64,000 nt of DNA from Boletus sp. NGJ (GCA_019096195.1 JAGTXK010000091.1:124001-188000); one strand, 5' to 3'. Positions 1 through 10,632 are shown, numbered from the stretch's first letter. The notes: generated by a model not told the origin, from the sequence alone. Numbers and translations are program-made.

Positions 1-112
1 AGTCATGTGACTGTAAAAACAATCACATGATATGGTCTAGAACTTATGATGTCAGCTGACATCATATCTCATGTGATCCATGACTCTTTAATCTCCTTTC
101 TTCTTATATAGA
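1..112 (-). repeat. LTR fragment (left half) of an LTR retrotransposon family
   Basis: This stretch matches, base by base with gaps, the reverse complement of 54,235-54,345, which lies inside the complete LTR at 53,933-54,415. The matching order continues at 9,528-9,802, so both pieces look like one LTR split by the Helitron between them. The start of the LTR lies beyond the left edge of the window. Compared with the copy near 54 kb, most CpG sites here read TpG or CpA, so this copy is the older one. Confidence 0.75.
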
Positions 113-258
113 TCAGCATGGGATTGTGGCAGATTGATGTTCAAAAGTGGTGTTTCATTACAGAGATTCTGAAGAGTTGTGTTTACAAGCACATGTTCTT
201 CGCTTGTACCATGTTGTGATGTTGTTTTCAAATTAAGATATGATCTCTTATATTCCTT

Positions 259-627
259 TCATACATCTTCACTTGGTCTATATGTTATCTTTTTAAACTC
301 AAATGGATGAAGAATGGCAATATCTTCTAAAGAGCGTGTGCATAAAAGCATCACATAGGAGCTTTCTGTTCCTCTACATCCTTCAAGATCAACAATTAAG
401 TTAGGTAACATTTGCCCTTGTACTTTGTGTGCCGTCATAGCAAAACTTGGCATAATAGGAAGTTGTGTCCATTGAAGTTTACATTTTTTTGCCACTATAA
501 GGATGTTTGAAGATAAGATCGACTGTATCTTCAAGTGTGACTGTATGTCATCAAGATAAGTTAGAAAGATGTTCATCAGCAGCATCAAATGTTTTAATAA
601 TGCAAGAATGTGTGTGTTGATCTCCAT
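259..627 (-). pseudogene. Helitron PIF1-like helicase, C-terminal part
   Basis: The 122-residue frame carries the PIF1/RecD C-terminal helicase signature: FAMTAHKVQGQ followed by LIVDLEGCRGTESSYV and a final PFEFKKITYRPSED, all typical of Helitron helicases. It is the last coding block of the element on the minus strand. The region between it and the ATPase block (627-1,085) has helicase-like order but no open frame. It is non-functional as it stands. Confidence 0.82.
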
Positions 628-1084
628 TCATGTCTGCAGTGTATTGAATCAACATAAGTATTCCTGTACAACCATCCACAATACCATTCAAAATGTCAAA
701 GTTCTGGAGAATCATCACTGGCATTCCAAGAACTAAAGGTAATCTTCCTACATGATGATTTGTGCTGCCTGAATGACAGTTAGCAAGCTAATTGCATAAA
801 TGTGCATCTGTTATAGGTACACCATTTCTGATATTAAGACTATGATACCAATGAAGAGAATGACCTGTTCTCACTGCAAATTCAATAATGCTTCATGCAT
901 TTAATGCATCCTTTACTTTGTTATCTGATACAAGAAATGGCACATTCTGCCAAATGTTCTATTGAGATGCAAGTAAAACATGACTTAAAAGACATTGATT
1001 CAATAAAGAGAAATCTAAATCTATACATGCACCAATGTGAAGTTGCTGGAGAAGATCTCTGAATGTATTGTTGTCATCACCTAC

Positions 1085-1696
1085 TTAACAAACAATTTCT
1101 TGGAGAATAACAACTTTGTCTATCAACAACCATAAAAGCTTGCCAAAGACATTGACTTGACCTGATAACATTGACACAAGATTCATATTAATTGACGCAA
1201 ACAGTCTTGTTTGTCCAATAGGCTGAAGTTGTGCAGAATCACCAGTGAAAATGACATTTATGCCACCAAATGCATTAGAATTTCCTTTAGCAGCTGACAA
1301 TGCTTTGCTTACTTGAGTCAATAAAGCACAACCAAGCATAGATACTTCATCAATAAGTAAGTAATCTACACCTTCCCACATGGTGATAAGTTCATTATTT
1401 ACTTCAACAGAATGGTGTTGGTGATAGAGTTGCAGAGCTGTATGCAAAGTCATTCAATTGATATTTTTTGCAGCCACTCCTGTGAAAGACAATAATTGCA
1501 GATAACATGCCATACCTTGGTGTTGGAAAAAATCAGTAAGTGCATGAATCACATGCAACTTTCCTATTTCAGCAGCACCTCCGATATACATTCTGAGAGA
1601 ATCTGGTTTAGTTTCTAAAGAATGATTAGCAATAATCCGAAATGCATGTTGCTGATCATTGTTGAGTTGATATTTGATCAAGTGGAAGTAAGGCAA
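1085..1696 (-). pseudogene. Helitron PIF1-like helicase, ATPase motifs I-III
   Basis: Two adjacent minus-strand frames make the N-terminal ATPase half. The first (1,454-1,696) has LNNDQQHAFRIIANH and a decayed Walker A reading GGAAEIGKLHV where the family has GGxAGTGKS. The second (1,085-1,453) has Walker B LLIDEVSMLG and motif III FTGDSAQLQPIG. The loss of the glycine-threonine-glycine loop together with the frame break between the two halves means no active helicase can be made. Confidence 0.85.
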
Positions 1697-2689
1697 TCAA
1701 CACTTGTGATGAAAGAGATGAATCTTCATGGGACATGCCATCAAGGTGTTCAACCGAACATAAAGGAATATTTGAAGGAGTATTAGTTATTTCTGAAGGT
1801 GATTGTTGAGAAGCATTCATTTTTAGATGTTCATGACATTGTAGATATTCATTGCACCAAATACTCTCATCATTAGCCAAATAAGGGAAAACAGGTAATT
1901 CAAGATCATATTCTGTAGAATTATGTTCATGTTGAATGAATAGACCCGAACAATCCAAACTTTCGAGATAACAAAGCACTTTATCAACATCTACAGCTAT
2001 ATGTAAGGATCAAGAAGTATCAATTGATTGAAGATGTTCTAAAATAGCTACATCATCTAGTTCATCACTTTGTGGTACCAAATTATGTGCTTCATCAGAG
2101 TATATAAAACTTAAAGATATGTCAACCTTTTTATTCTGATTATGATATGTACAATTTGCATAATGATCATCATGACTATCTTTACAGTCATGCAAAAATT
2201 GAATATTTCGTATGGTGGATTGTACATCTTCACTTGATGTCCCAAGGAACTGTTGGAATGCTGCACTTCAAGACTGCCCGATTTTACGAAAATCATGACC
2301 ACTTCATCAAGGTTTGAATAACAAGAGCATTACTTGACAATATCTTGGATATGAAATCTCACAATCATTACAAGGCAGTGAAGGTCCAATAGAAACTGGA
2401 ATGGTGCTCAAACATGGTAAATTGAATAACAATTCATGTGTTTTGTGTTTTGGATGAGGAGCATATAATTTACAATGAGGATGATGCCAAGAAGTAGTAG
2501 ATAAAAGTGCATGAAGACTGGAATTTTTGGTAAAACATTCTTCTTCTTCCATGCTATTATTATTTTCAGTATCAGAAGAAACCATTGTGTTGTCATTGGT
2601 ACTTCTTTGACCTTTACAGACTTTTTAAATTCTGCTAGTAAAGTCCCAGACATCTGTATTTCACATAGATGAGGCACAATCTAACTCTT
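1697..2689 (-). pseudogene. Decayed Helitron region between Rep and helicase
   Basis: Several short minus-strand frames (1,656-1,979; 2,010-2,195; 2,307-2,585; 2,408-2,677) are acidic and serine-rich, such as SDELDDVAILEHLQ. They lie where fungal Helitrons have the poorly conserved linker between the Rep and the helicase. No catalytic motif is visible. The assignment rests on position and strand. Confidence 0.5.
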
Positions 2690-3295
2690 GACCATCTGTG
2701 TTTCACACCGGTGGTATCCTTGGTGTCAGTTGAAGTGGCCCCAGTCCTTTAATCCCAACCCCCAGCCCTACCCTGTCCCCTCCACAGTTGTCCTCAGGTA
2801 AGCCAAAGCACACTGCACCTCCATTTTACCCTCCATTTTACTCTGCCATCCATAGCCCCACCATAACTCGTTTCCTTTTGCACAGACTGGCTTGGGAGTT
2901 TAGCCACTCCCTATCCCTGCTCTTGTTGCACCAGACCCTGGAGCACCTGCATGGGTTGATTTTACCCCAATTGATGCCCATGCCCCACCCCTGTTGTGCC
3001 AGATTTTAGTGCGCCCAGAAAAAATCACTTACCCTATGACCCATACCCCCCCTCCCCACAACCACTACATGCCTGCTATAGCTATTTCTCTCACCCCAGC
3101 CAACTAAACACAGAGGCACTGGCTTCTTGCACACCCCACATCCACATGCCCTAATTTGCTGAGTCGCAATAAGTAAACCTATTTTCCACCCTACAGGCCA
3201 TTCTGCTGTGAATTTCCATTGCTGTTCTATATAACCTGACTAACCATACCTGATTGACTAGGTCTGTAGCTTGGCCACTGAGTTTGTTGAATAAC
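2690..3295. other. C-rich foreign segment inside the Helitron
   Basis: The coding trace of the Helitron on the minus strand stops near 2,690 and resumes near 3,300. Between them lies about 600 bp with many CCCC runs on the plus strand and a proline-rich plus-strand reading, unlike the surrounding AT-rich DNA. I see no target duplication or terminal repeats and cannot name a gene. It may be a captured gene fragment or a separate insertion. Confidence 0.45.
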
Positions 3296-3300
3296 AATCC

Positions 3301-3933
3301 TCAGTGCATGTAATCAGCAATGAAGCTAGCTCTCATCAAAAGTGTTCTGTTATCTATGATATCTAAAATGACTTCATCCTCAGAAATGTCATGAACATCA
3401 ACTTCATTCAAAGAATCCTCTGTATTGTTTTCAGTAATGTCTGATGTTTCATTTTCATTCTCAACATGGTCAGTGGTGCTATTCAGTGGATCACAAGAAG
3501 ATGTTGTTGCATAACATTCAGGACTAGGATCGAGTTGATCAATGCATTTTTTGAGCATAGTCCAATACAATGAAGTATATTATTTATGGCTCATGTAATG
3601 ATCTCTGTAATCCATAAGATATGATGCTACTTGCTGTCCAGACAATTCCTGGTGTGTTAATATACTGTATGTGCATTTCTGCAATAACCATTTCACATGT
3701 AAATGTGAGTCATTTTTTCCATTTTCATATTCACCTAACTTTCATACTGCAAAATTCAATGCGTCATAAGCAACATGAGCCTTCAACTGACTTTTCATAA
3801 TATAATCTGTTATGTAGTACAGTATCGCTTTCGCAGCACTTTCTGACCCTATAAACTTGATGTCCATATTGCACCTCACAGCATCCAGAATTGTTTCATT
3901 GAAATTATTCACTAGTCCATTTGAACAGTGCAA
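3301..3933 (-). pseudogene. Helitron Rep, catalytic tyrosine region
   Basis: The 63-residue frame 3,742-3,933 reads GLVNNFNETILDAVRCNMDIKF and then LYYITDYIMKSQLKAHVAY. This is the conserved block after the HUH motif in Helitron Rep proteins, and YITDY supplies the two tyrosines spaced by three residues. The acidic frame 3,301-3,570 follows it. The block is cut off from its HUH partner by the Tc1 insertion at 4,049-5,648. Confidence 0.83.
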
Positions 3934-4048
3934 GTGAATATCTCCACTGTCCTCATCAACATAACTTTCCAGATGAACATTATCCTCATCCAGACCAAAT
4001 CAATAGACTCAGGGTTTAGGAGGACCTTTCCAATATTTGTAACATGTA

Positions 4049-4255
4049 CAGTGGCTCAAAAAAGTGTCCCAATGTTTGACTATTTTGCAAAGACTTGACA
4101 TTTGCAAAAGAACCAAAAGGTATTAGCCCTAACCCTTGCTGGGCCATTGATAGCCCTAATCCTTGCCCTGAGGATGAGCCCTTAGTCATGTGAGTTGGTT
4201 GTCATGGTACTGAGTTATAGCCATATTAAAAGAATATGTCATTGGGACACTTATT
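4049..4255 (+). repeat. Left terminal inverted repeat of Tc1 A1
   Basis: This arm pairs with about 5,440-5,648 in inverted orientation. The outer end carries CTCAAAAAAGTGTCCCAATG. The inner end (about 4,238-4,258) carries the same motif inverted, CATTGGGACACTTATTTGAC. Each arm therefore has two transposase-site-like motifs facing each other. Confidence 0.88.
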
Positions 4256-4399
4256 TGACCCAAATATTATCAACTATCATTTAGTAAATAACATAAGGTT
4301 CTGATGGATGCTGTGCTTCAACCCTGTCTGATTATGTCACTTACATAACTCCAAATGGTATAAAGAGCAGAGATACCATTCAGCCAACCCTACTTCATT

Positions 4400-5416
4400 A
4401 TGAAATCCACTCCCTCCTCTGCTAGAGCCAATATTCTTTTTCTCTTTGAATCTGGCCTTTCTACTAGGCAAATATCATTCCAAACTGGTCTGGGAAAGTC
4501 TACTGTGGCCAGGGTTATCAAGGAGATCCACCCAGGCAAGGAAAACATCAAATTAGAATGTCCTTCTAAACTTTCTCCTACTGATAAAAGGAGAATTGTC
4601 TCTAGTATTACCTCTGGCAAAGTTGAAAATGCTGTCCAGGCTACCCATCTCATCAATTCTGCTCTCTCTTCTCCTGTCTCTGCTCAAACTATTAGGAATG
4701 TTCTCAAGTCTGCATCTCTCAAGGCTGTAGTCAAGAAAAAGAAGCCACTCTTGTCTATGAAGCATAGGCAACATAGGCTAGCCTTTGCTCTCAAGCACCA
4801 ACATTGGACTGTGGAGGACTGGACTAGGGTTATATGGTCAGATGAAACCAAGATCAACAGGATTGGGTCAGATGGAAGGAAGTATGTATGGAAATTGGCA
4901 GGAAAGTCTTTGCAAGACAAGAAAGTTCAGGGAACAGTAAAGTTTGGAGGAGGTTCCTTGATGGTTTGGGGATGCATGAGTTGGAGTGGAGTGGGGATTC
5001 TTGCAGAGGTTGAAGGGAGGATGAATGCTGAGCAGTATGTCTCCATTTTGGAGGATAATCTGCTTCCTTCTATGGAAAATTCTGGAATTCCTGAAAAGAG
5101 CATTATCTTTCAACAAGATAATGACCCCAAGCACACCTCTAAAAGAGCCAAGGAGTGGCTGGAATCTCAAGGGATCAAGCTTCTTGACTGGCCAGCACAA
5201 TCTCCAGACCTTAATCCCATTGAACATCTCTGGCAAATCCTCAAAAAAAAACTCAATAGCTATACAACACCACCAAAAGGAGTATGGGAGCTTTGGGAGA
5301 GAATTGAAGTGGAGTGGGGGAAGATAGAGGTTGAGGAGTGTCAAGGATTGATAGAGAGTATGGCTAGAAGACTAGAGGCAGTGATAAAAGCAAAGGGAGG
5401 GCATACAAAGTACTAA
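4400..5416 (+). CDS. Tc1-family transposase (DD34E), intact 338 aa
   Basis: It catalyses cut-and-paste transposition at TA sites. The N-terminal half has paired helix-turn-helix segments (about residues 10-40, GLSTRQISFQTGLGKSTVAR; and about 60-110). The DDE core shows the first Asp in VIWSDETKINR, the second in [12 protein letters not shown], and the Glu in [11 protein letters not shown]. Exactly 34 residues separate the second Asp from the Glu, as in the Tc1 group. It ends AKGGHTKY, the usual end in this family. The ATG follows the left arm by about 150 bp and is the first in frame. No stop or frameshift is visible, so the enzyme may be functional; expression cannot be judged from sequence. 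Confidence 0.93.
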   Translation: MKSTPSSARANILFLFESGLSTRQISFQTGLGKSTVARVIKEIHPGKENIKLECPSKLSPTDKRRIVSSITSGKVENAVQATHLINSALSSPVSAQTIRNVLKSASLKAVVKKKKPLLSMKHRQHRLAFALKHQHWTVEDWTRVIWSDETKINRIGSDGRKYVWKLAGKSLQDKKVQGTVKFGGGSLMVWGCMSWSGVGILAEVEGRMNAEQYVSILEDNLLPSMENSGIPEKSIIFQQDNDPKHTSKRAKEWLESQGIKLLDWPAQSPDLNPIEHLWQILKKKLNSYTTPPKGVWELWERIEVEWGKIEVEECQGLIESMARRLEAVIKAKGGHTKY

Positions 5417-5439
5417 ATTGAAGAATAGAAATGTTGCTC

Positions 5440-5648
5440 AAAAAAGTGTCCCAATGACATGTCACTTTAGTATGGCTATATCTCAGTGCCATGACAACCA
5501 CATTATATGACTAAGGGCTCATCTTCAGGGCAAGGAGTAGGGCTATCGATGGCCCAGCAAGTGGTTAGGGCTAATACCTTTTGGTTCTTTTGCAAATGTC
5601 AAGTCTTTGCAAAATAGCCAAACATTGGGACACTTTTTTGAGCCACTG
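5440..5648 (-). repeat. Right terminal inverted repeat of Tc1 A1
   Basis: This is the inverted partner of the left arm. It begins about 24 bp after the transposase stop with the inner motif (about 5,431-5,452) and ends with the outer motif in opposite orientation next to the TA duplication. Confidence 0.88.
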
Positions 5649-5871
5649 TATGTGTATGTTTATGTAACTGATAGGTGATCACAAGGTTCTGTCAATCCTT
5701 CTGTCATAGAATCATGTTGTCCCCATTATTATTTCAAAGATCCACTCCTCATACTGTGCATGGATGATGATCCAAATATGGTATAGAAATATCCTCAGCA
5801 GGATCAGATGGAAGTGAGTTTTATATAGTATCATCAAGAAAGGATAGTAATCGATGTTTAAAATCCATATC

Positions 5872-6510
5872 TCATTGACAGAAAATATGATCCTGGATTT
5901 CATCAGGATTCATACCACCATGAAGCCATATCAGCATATGGCAATGCAAGCTCCCACAACCTTGAGCTTCAATACAACCGTAATCAGCCTTCACATGACC
6001 TAATGCACCATTTTGCCTACAAGATTCTTGATCGTTCCATCTAAGAATTGATTTAATGTAAGCACGCATATAAATATGGAAAAACTTAGCATCAACATAA
6101 GGATTTTGTGCAATCAACCTAGATTGAGACCAAAATGTTGGTTTGTCTTCCAAATTCATGTTATCAATATCAAACTTTATACCTGCTATAAACTTAACAA
6201 TAGGATTGTAGATGTCCACAGGATTGATGGTGATATAAAAACTAGGACATCTGCTGTGAATCATTAATCCATGAATTTCATTCCACATAGCAATATGTGA
6301 CTCTGAGGATCCATCAACATAATGCACAATACTATTCACATTTTGTAACAAATGCTTCACACATTGTTCTTCTGGTGTATATACCAACTGACTATCACCA
6401 CCAGCACAATGCTCTGCAACTGCATGCACAGTCATTGGTGATATATGAGAAAATGCCATAGCAGATTGAGAGAAAGATGCTTGTTTAACTTTCAATGAAG
6501 TATGGAGCAA
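5872..6510 (-). pseudogene. Helitron Rep, HUH domain (Helitron-like N)
   Basis: The 212-residue frame follows the Helitron-like N-terminal domain closely: PSFYITINPVDIYNPIV, then IAGIKFDIDNMN, then RLIAQNPYVDAKFFHIYMRA, then GALGHVKADYGCIEAQGCGSLHCHMLIWLHGG. HCH in that last block is the metal-binding HUH motif (hydrophobic residue replaced by Cys) that nicks DNA in rolling-circle replication. The frame runs from just after the linker at 6.5 kb to the Tc1-disturbed region. It is separated from its catalytic tyrosines by the insertion at 4,049-5,648, so it is not functional. Confidence 0.9.
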
Positions 6511-6977
6511 TGCACATCATCGCTGAAGCACATTGAAAACTGTAAACATGAAAGATGGATGTTCTTGAAATCATTGATCTCATATTCAAAGTAAATGTTT
6601 AATATGTTGTGCATTGACAGTTTTGTTTCCATCTGAAAATGCTCACAACCTCCTACATCATAAGGATACAGTGTAGGAAATAATGAAGGGAAAAGTGCTG
6701 AATTGTTGAATTTGTTGACAGGGTACATACCATGTGGTACATTAATGTACCCCCCTCCTCTATTTCTAAGCTGTCAAAGTGCTGCAACTTTCTGATCTTT
6801 CATAGAAGATGCTTGATTGAGATCAGATACTACCACATTTTCAAAAATAATGTGCTCACTATGACAATTCATGCCAAGATTGACAGATCCATTGCCCATA
6901 TCCAAACTATCATACCAAGACATTAGTTTATCTGCACTTTCTGTGTCACTTACAACTTTAACATGGATAGACAGCAA
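6492..6977 (-). pseudogene. Helitron Rep upstream linker
   Basis: The frame 6,492-6,728 includes ALFPSLFPTLYPYDVGGCEH, the typical block before the HUH domain in fungal Helitrons (LFP.LFPTLFPYG.GG). The frame 6,774-6,977 upstream has the acidic, serine-rich composition usual for the preceding segment. The frames are separated by breaks. Confidence 0.78.
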
Positions 6978-7241
6978 CTGTTCTTCTTGTTAAGCATTCA
7001 GTTCAGAATGATTAACTTCAACATTGTTATACAATGGGTTATTCTTCTTCAACCATAATAATGCATTATGAACTCATTCTCAATGTACAATCAGTGGTTT
7101 AGCATGATGCTGTAGAAATTCTATTAATGGACGCTTTGAATCTACAAACACCACACATATTGGAGTTGAAACATCAGATAATGGAGGTGGTAAAATTGTC
7201 AATGAATTGTCAGGTTCTTGAGGGAAGATCATAACATGACC

Positions 7242-7508
7242 TCAAATATCCTGTTGTGTTCTAGACACATTTTCTCCATTAGTTTGTTCTTGCAATTGCA
7301 AGATCCATGCCTTTGCATGACATCTGCTAATCATAGCCTCTTCCACAGCAGTTAAATCTTTGAGTACAAATGGAACATCACCCACTGCTACATGATTTGC
7401 CAATGTGAGCGGAGGTGTACACCCATGGAGCAAGTTCTGATCACACTCCAGACACAGCTGTATGACATATATTTCATTTTCTTCATATAAAATACCTTCA
7501 AGGTTCAA
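7242..7508 (-). pseudogene. Helitron-associated N-terminal domain (DUF6570-like)
   Basis: The frame reads CLECDQNLLHGCTPPLTLAN, then VGDVPFVLKDLTAVEEAMIS. This pattern (Cys pair, ALAN, G..P..L..LT..E..LI) precedes the Helitron Rep in many basidiomycete elements. Family naming is from memory and was not searched. A further fragment of the same protein lies at 7,658-7,903 (VNSLVKGKYILHSNGIDQGD). Confidence 0.65.
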
Positions 7509-7657
7509 TAAAGCATCACCAATTTGAGTGTTGTTCCCAGCTGTGATGGAAATAGTGTCAACTTATACCACAAAGGATCAATGACACTACAAATACATTC
7601 ACGACAACCTGGTCTATAAAGAAGTCATAAATCAACATTAGCAATATTGTGAAGAAT

Positions 7658-9224
7658 TCATGAAGCATAACTATACTCTTCTAAATATGATGCATAATAA
7701 AAAGATGCAAGTTGATTACTAGAAGTCACATGACGAAAATGTCCAAGCATATGTTCCTTCAATTCGCTTTTCACAAGTTGTGGCCAAAGTGCCTGATCCA
7801 TATCATCACCTTGATCAATACCATTACTATGCAATATGTACTTGCCTTTAACCAATGAATTGACATGACATTTGAGGTATGTTCTTAAGCACCTCAATGG
7901 CAAAGTTCAATCATGATGTACACTGAGCATTTATAAAATAGTCAACAAAATTGTTTGACAGATATGAGAAAGCAAACTCTGTAAGACAGACACCTGCATG
8001 TCAGCATTATACAACAAAAATGGTGTTATAGAAGGCTGATGTCACTCACAAATAGCATCACAACCAATGGGAACAGCATCCCTTGCTGATGCACATGAAC
8101 CAGTACTAATATGTCAAATAAAGTCCTCCCAGAGATCAGATCATTTACAAGATGAATCCAATCCATGTAAACATGCCAAAGCAACAATAGAAGCACATGG
8201 CAAATCCTCCACTTAGTTGAACAAATCATCTGATGGATGTAATCCAGACAAGGTGTTTTGATGATACACATATGTCTACAAAGCATCAAAAATATTACCA
8301 ACAGATGCAAAGATTTGTTTTTGATCAACAACACCAATAGAGCCAGCAAGGAAAAGATAATCACTTTTTTAAATACCTTGCATCCATTCCCAGACAAGAC
8401 CTTCACCAGAAAACCAACAACCTCCACGGATGAGCCAAAACAACATTTGAGTTCTATACATGATCATTCAGCTTGATATGCACATAAGCATCCACCACAA
8501 AGCAAATGAAACACTAGGGACTGTCATCAATACAATGGAGGTAAAGAACTAATCTTGATACCATGTGTAATGCACATTGATTGAACAACATAATCTGAAA
8601 TGTGCAGCGCCATCCTTAAACTACCTTCCAAACTGTCATCATCTCCAAAAGAGGAGCCAATTTTTGTTGAATACACTGTTCACATGCAGACATGTCAGAA
8701 ATATTCCCCTGTGCCAAGCACTTCCCTGTATCAATCTCAAAATAAACTCTCAAATCTCTTAGTAATGCATGTTAATCAACCAGATTGTCATCAATATCAC
8801 AAACATTCAATGCTCAATAAACCAACATTAAATGTGATATTGGAAACTCACTCTCACTGGAAATCATACACCTCTTCAAAAACAATTGACAAATATCTGT
8901 ACCTCTGCATCCCACCTGTTCTCATTTAATATGAGTGCAAGATTCACCCACACTACTTAGCTCACACAAAAGTAACAAATGCGAAACCATTGTATATCTT
9001 ATACTTTCTATGCTTGATTCCCAACATACACCATGAGATCATGCTAGTTCCACAAGCAAATAGCCTGACATGCAAAACACATTCTAACATTCTTCTCCAA
9101 AAAAAGTAGAAATTGAAAGTGTCTCCTCATCCTTGTCAGGGGGAAGTAAAGACTCTGAGTGACCACCTGTCACTCCTTCTATATTCACACATATAGACGA
9201 AGAGTACAAATCACAAACCACTGC
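7658..9224 (-). pseudogene. Decayed 5' region of the Helitron protein
   Basis: Minus-strand coding traces continue (for example 7,658-7,903 and 8,026-8,427) but no long frame survives and I recognise no catalytic motif. Cys/His-containing patches occur around 8.6-8.7 kb. I assign it to the Helitron by strand and position only. Confidence 0.45.
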
Positions 9225-9527
9225 TCAATATGTGCCAATCCATTCCATTCCAATAACAAAATCAACAACACTATGTGTTTTACAATACACTGAATGAACA
9301 TCCATAGTAAATGAGTACCCATTGTACTCAGCACTCAGCACCGCACTGCAGGCATGCTTCATACTGAAGGACAAAGTTTGAGATTGAGAGGGATCAAACT
9401 CCACTTGAACATGTACACCAGCAAAAAAAACATGAGAAGGCATGATTTCAACCACAGTCTTACAGCCCCTGATCCTTATATAACTGTGGCAGTGTGTATG
9501 GTGTTGTTGTTGCTTTTCACACCACAT
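9225..9527 (-). pseudogene. Aspartic-protease-like fragment (FVIGMEW signature)
   Basis: The 100-residue frame ends VVDFVIGMEWIGTY, which resembles the flap-side signature of retropepsin-like folds (D.ILG.DWL). The catalytic DTG part is not seen. It lies on the same strand as the Helitron, at its 5' end, directly next to the LTR half at 9,528. It may be an accessory domain of the Helitron or a residue of another element. It is not functional as seen. Confidence 0.35.
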
Positions 9528-9802
9528 TAATTTCTATCTTACTATGCATAGTAAATTATCACATGCACAGCTTGGTCCATGCATCATTCCTGTACATATA
9601 TAAAGCAGTACTTTGACAACTGGAATTCCCAGTCTAATCCACTTGTATTCTTCCTCCAACAACTCATTATCTTGACCACTCTGGTCATTGTAGGGTTGGG
9701 AATAGTACAGCCTAAGATTTCCTACCTCATTTGTTGAGTGAGGACTCGTGTAGCCTGCAAGTAGTTCCAAGCCTTGTGGTTTTGTTCATCAGGTTCATAA
9801 CA
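9528..9802 (-). repeat. LTR fragment (right half), continues 1-112
   Basis: About 275 bp align throughout with the reverse complement of 53,933-54,215. The match ends exactly at TTCATAACA, the 3' end of the LTR in the 54-kb copy, and the DNA beyond is unrelated. This suggests a solo LTR or an isolated LTR end rather than a full element. CpG sites of the 54-kb copy are mostly TpG or CpA here. Confidence 0.78.
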
Positions 9803-10632
9803 AAAGGTATAAAGTGGGTTTTCAAGACTCCACTGTGACTTCAACACATACTATATATTATTTGCTTTATTACTTTTGCCATCACTTGGTGACTCTATAT
9901 TAGTACACCCCTCTTTCTTGGAGAAGCTCCACTCAACACTTTCCAGCTCTCAGTCAACAATACCCCACCTTTTTCCCATTGAAACTAGCCCAACAATAGC
10001 TTTCAAGTTTCTAACATTAGTCATAATGGAAGCATTTCTTGTCATAAAGTAGATCTTCTCAACTGATGTGTCCTTCTCTAATGTGTCTCAAGGTGTGATG
10101 AGAGTGAGAGCAAGCACCTTTCCACACAAACTGCCAAAGAATAGATTTGATGGGAGTGTGATGGTAAAGATTTTCTTGAGATTGCCATATCCAACCAGGC
10201 AGATCAGGCTGCCATTGTGGGCTTCTAGGACTATTTTGTACCAACTCAGATCAATTAAGTGAGTGTGTACTAAGAGAATTTTGTAATAGTTGGATGTACC
10301 TTTACATAACAGTTTTGTCTCACTAGAGTTGCTGGTCTATGAGAAACTGCTGTTGTCTGGAATGTATTGCCTTTACCATGAATTCTCATTTTACCTGCAA
10401 AAAATAAAGGTACTAGTAGGTGTGATCTTTTGTTGAAGAAATGGATCTGCAGCAGAGACACAGTTATATAGAGGATGAAAGATGTAACCAGGATCTGATT
10501 ATTAGTAGTAAAATAGGAGCACTCGACCCACTGAAACATGATAATGCTTACATCCTTCAACTGCATGTTTATAACCAACTGGCCATCACCTTGTTATTTA
10601 TTCCACCAGTCCAACTCCTCTGAAAGATCATA
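9803..10632. other. No recognisable gene
   Basis: AT-rich, CpG-poor DNA with only short overlapping frames on both strands (for example 10,059-10,244 and 10,270-10,578, minus). The minus strand reads as weakly protein-like in two patches, but I recognise no family. It is probably decayed repeat DNA. Confidence 0.4.

Larger units (their letters stand above)
4049..5648 (+). mobile_element. Tc1/mariner element A1, apparently complete
   Basis: The element is 1,600 bp, starts CAGTGGCTC, ends GAGCCACTG, and is flanked by the TA duplication (4,047-4,048 and 5,649-5,650). Its terminal inverted repeats are about 205 bp and differ at only a small share of positions. It holds one uninterrupted transposase gene. 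It sits inside the Helitron Rep, between the HUH motif and the tyrosines. A near-identical copy lies at 34,001-35,561. Confidence 0.95.
113..9527 (-). mobile_element. Helitron (rolling-circle transposon), decayed, Rep-helicase type
   Basis: Read on the minus strand, the order is an upstream accessory region (9.5-7.2 kb), a Helitron N-terminal linker, the HUH Rep domain (5,872-6,510), the Rep tyrosine region (3,742-3,933), and a PIF1-type helicase (1,696-259). That is the standard order of fungal Helitron proteins. The frame is broken many times by stops and frameshifts, and the element is interrupted by a Tc1 transposon (4,049-5,648) and by about 0.6 kb of unrelated C-rich DNA (about 2,690-3,295). 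The boundaries are inferred from the split LTR on both sides. On the minus strand the left end could terminate in CTGA before a host T (113-116), which fits the Helitron CTRR rule, but I see no convincing hairpin, and the right end lacks an obvious TC. Confidence 0.8.

Noticed and set aside
113-120. TCAG as a certain Helitron 3' terminus
   Set aside because: It fits the CTRR rule next to a host T, but there is no convincing hairpin and no matching 5' TC end; kept only as a possibility.
4868-5344. A 158-codon minus-strand frame
   Set aside because: Antisense to the intact Tc1 transposase; similar shadow frames appear at A2.
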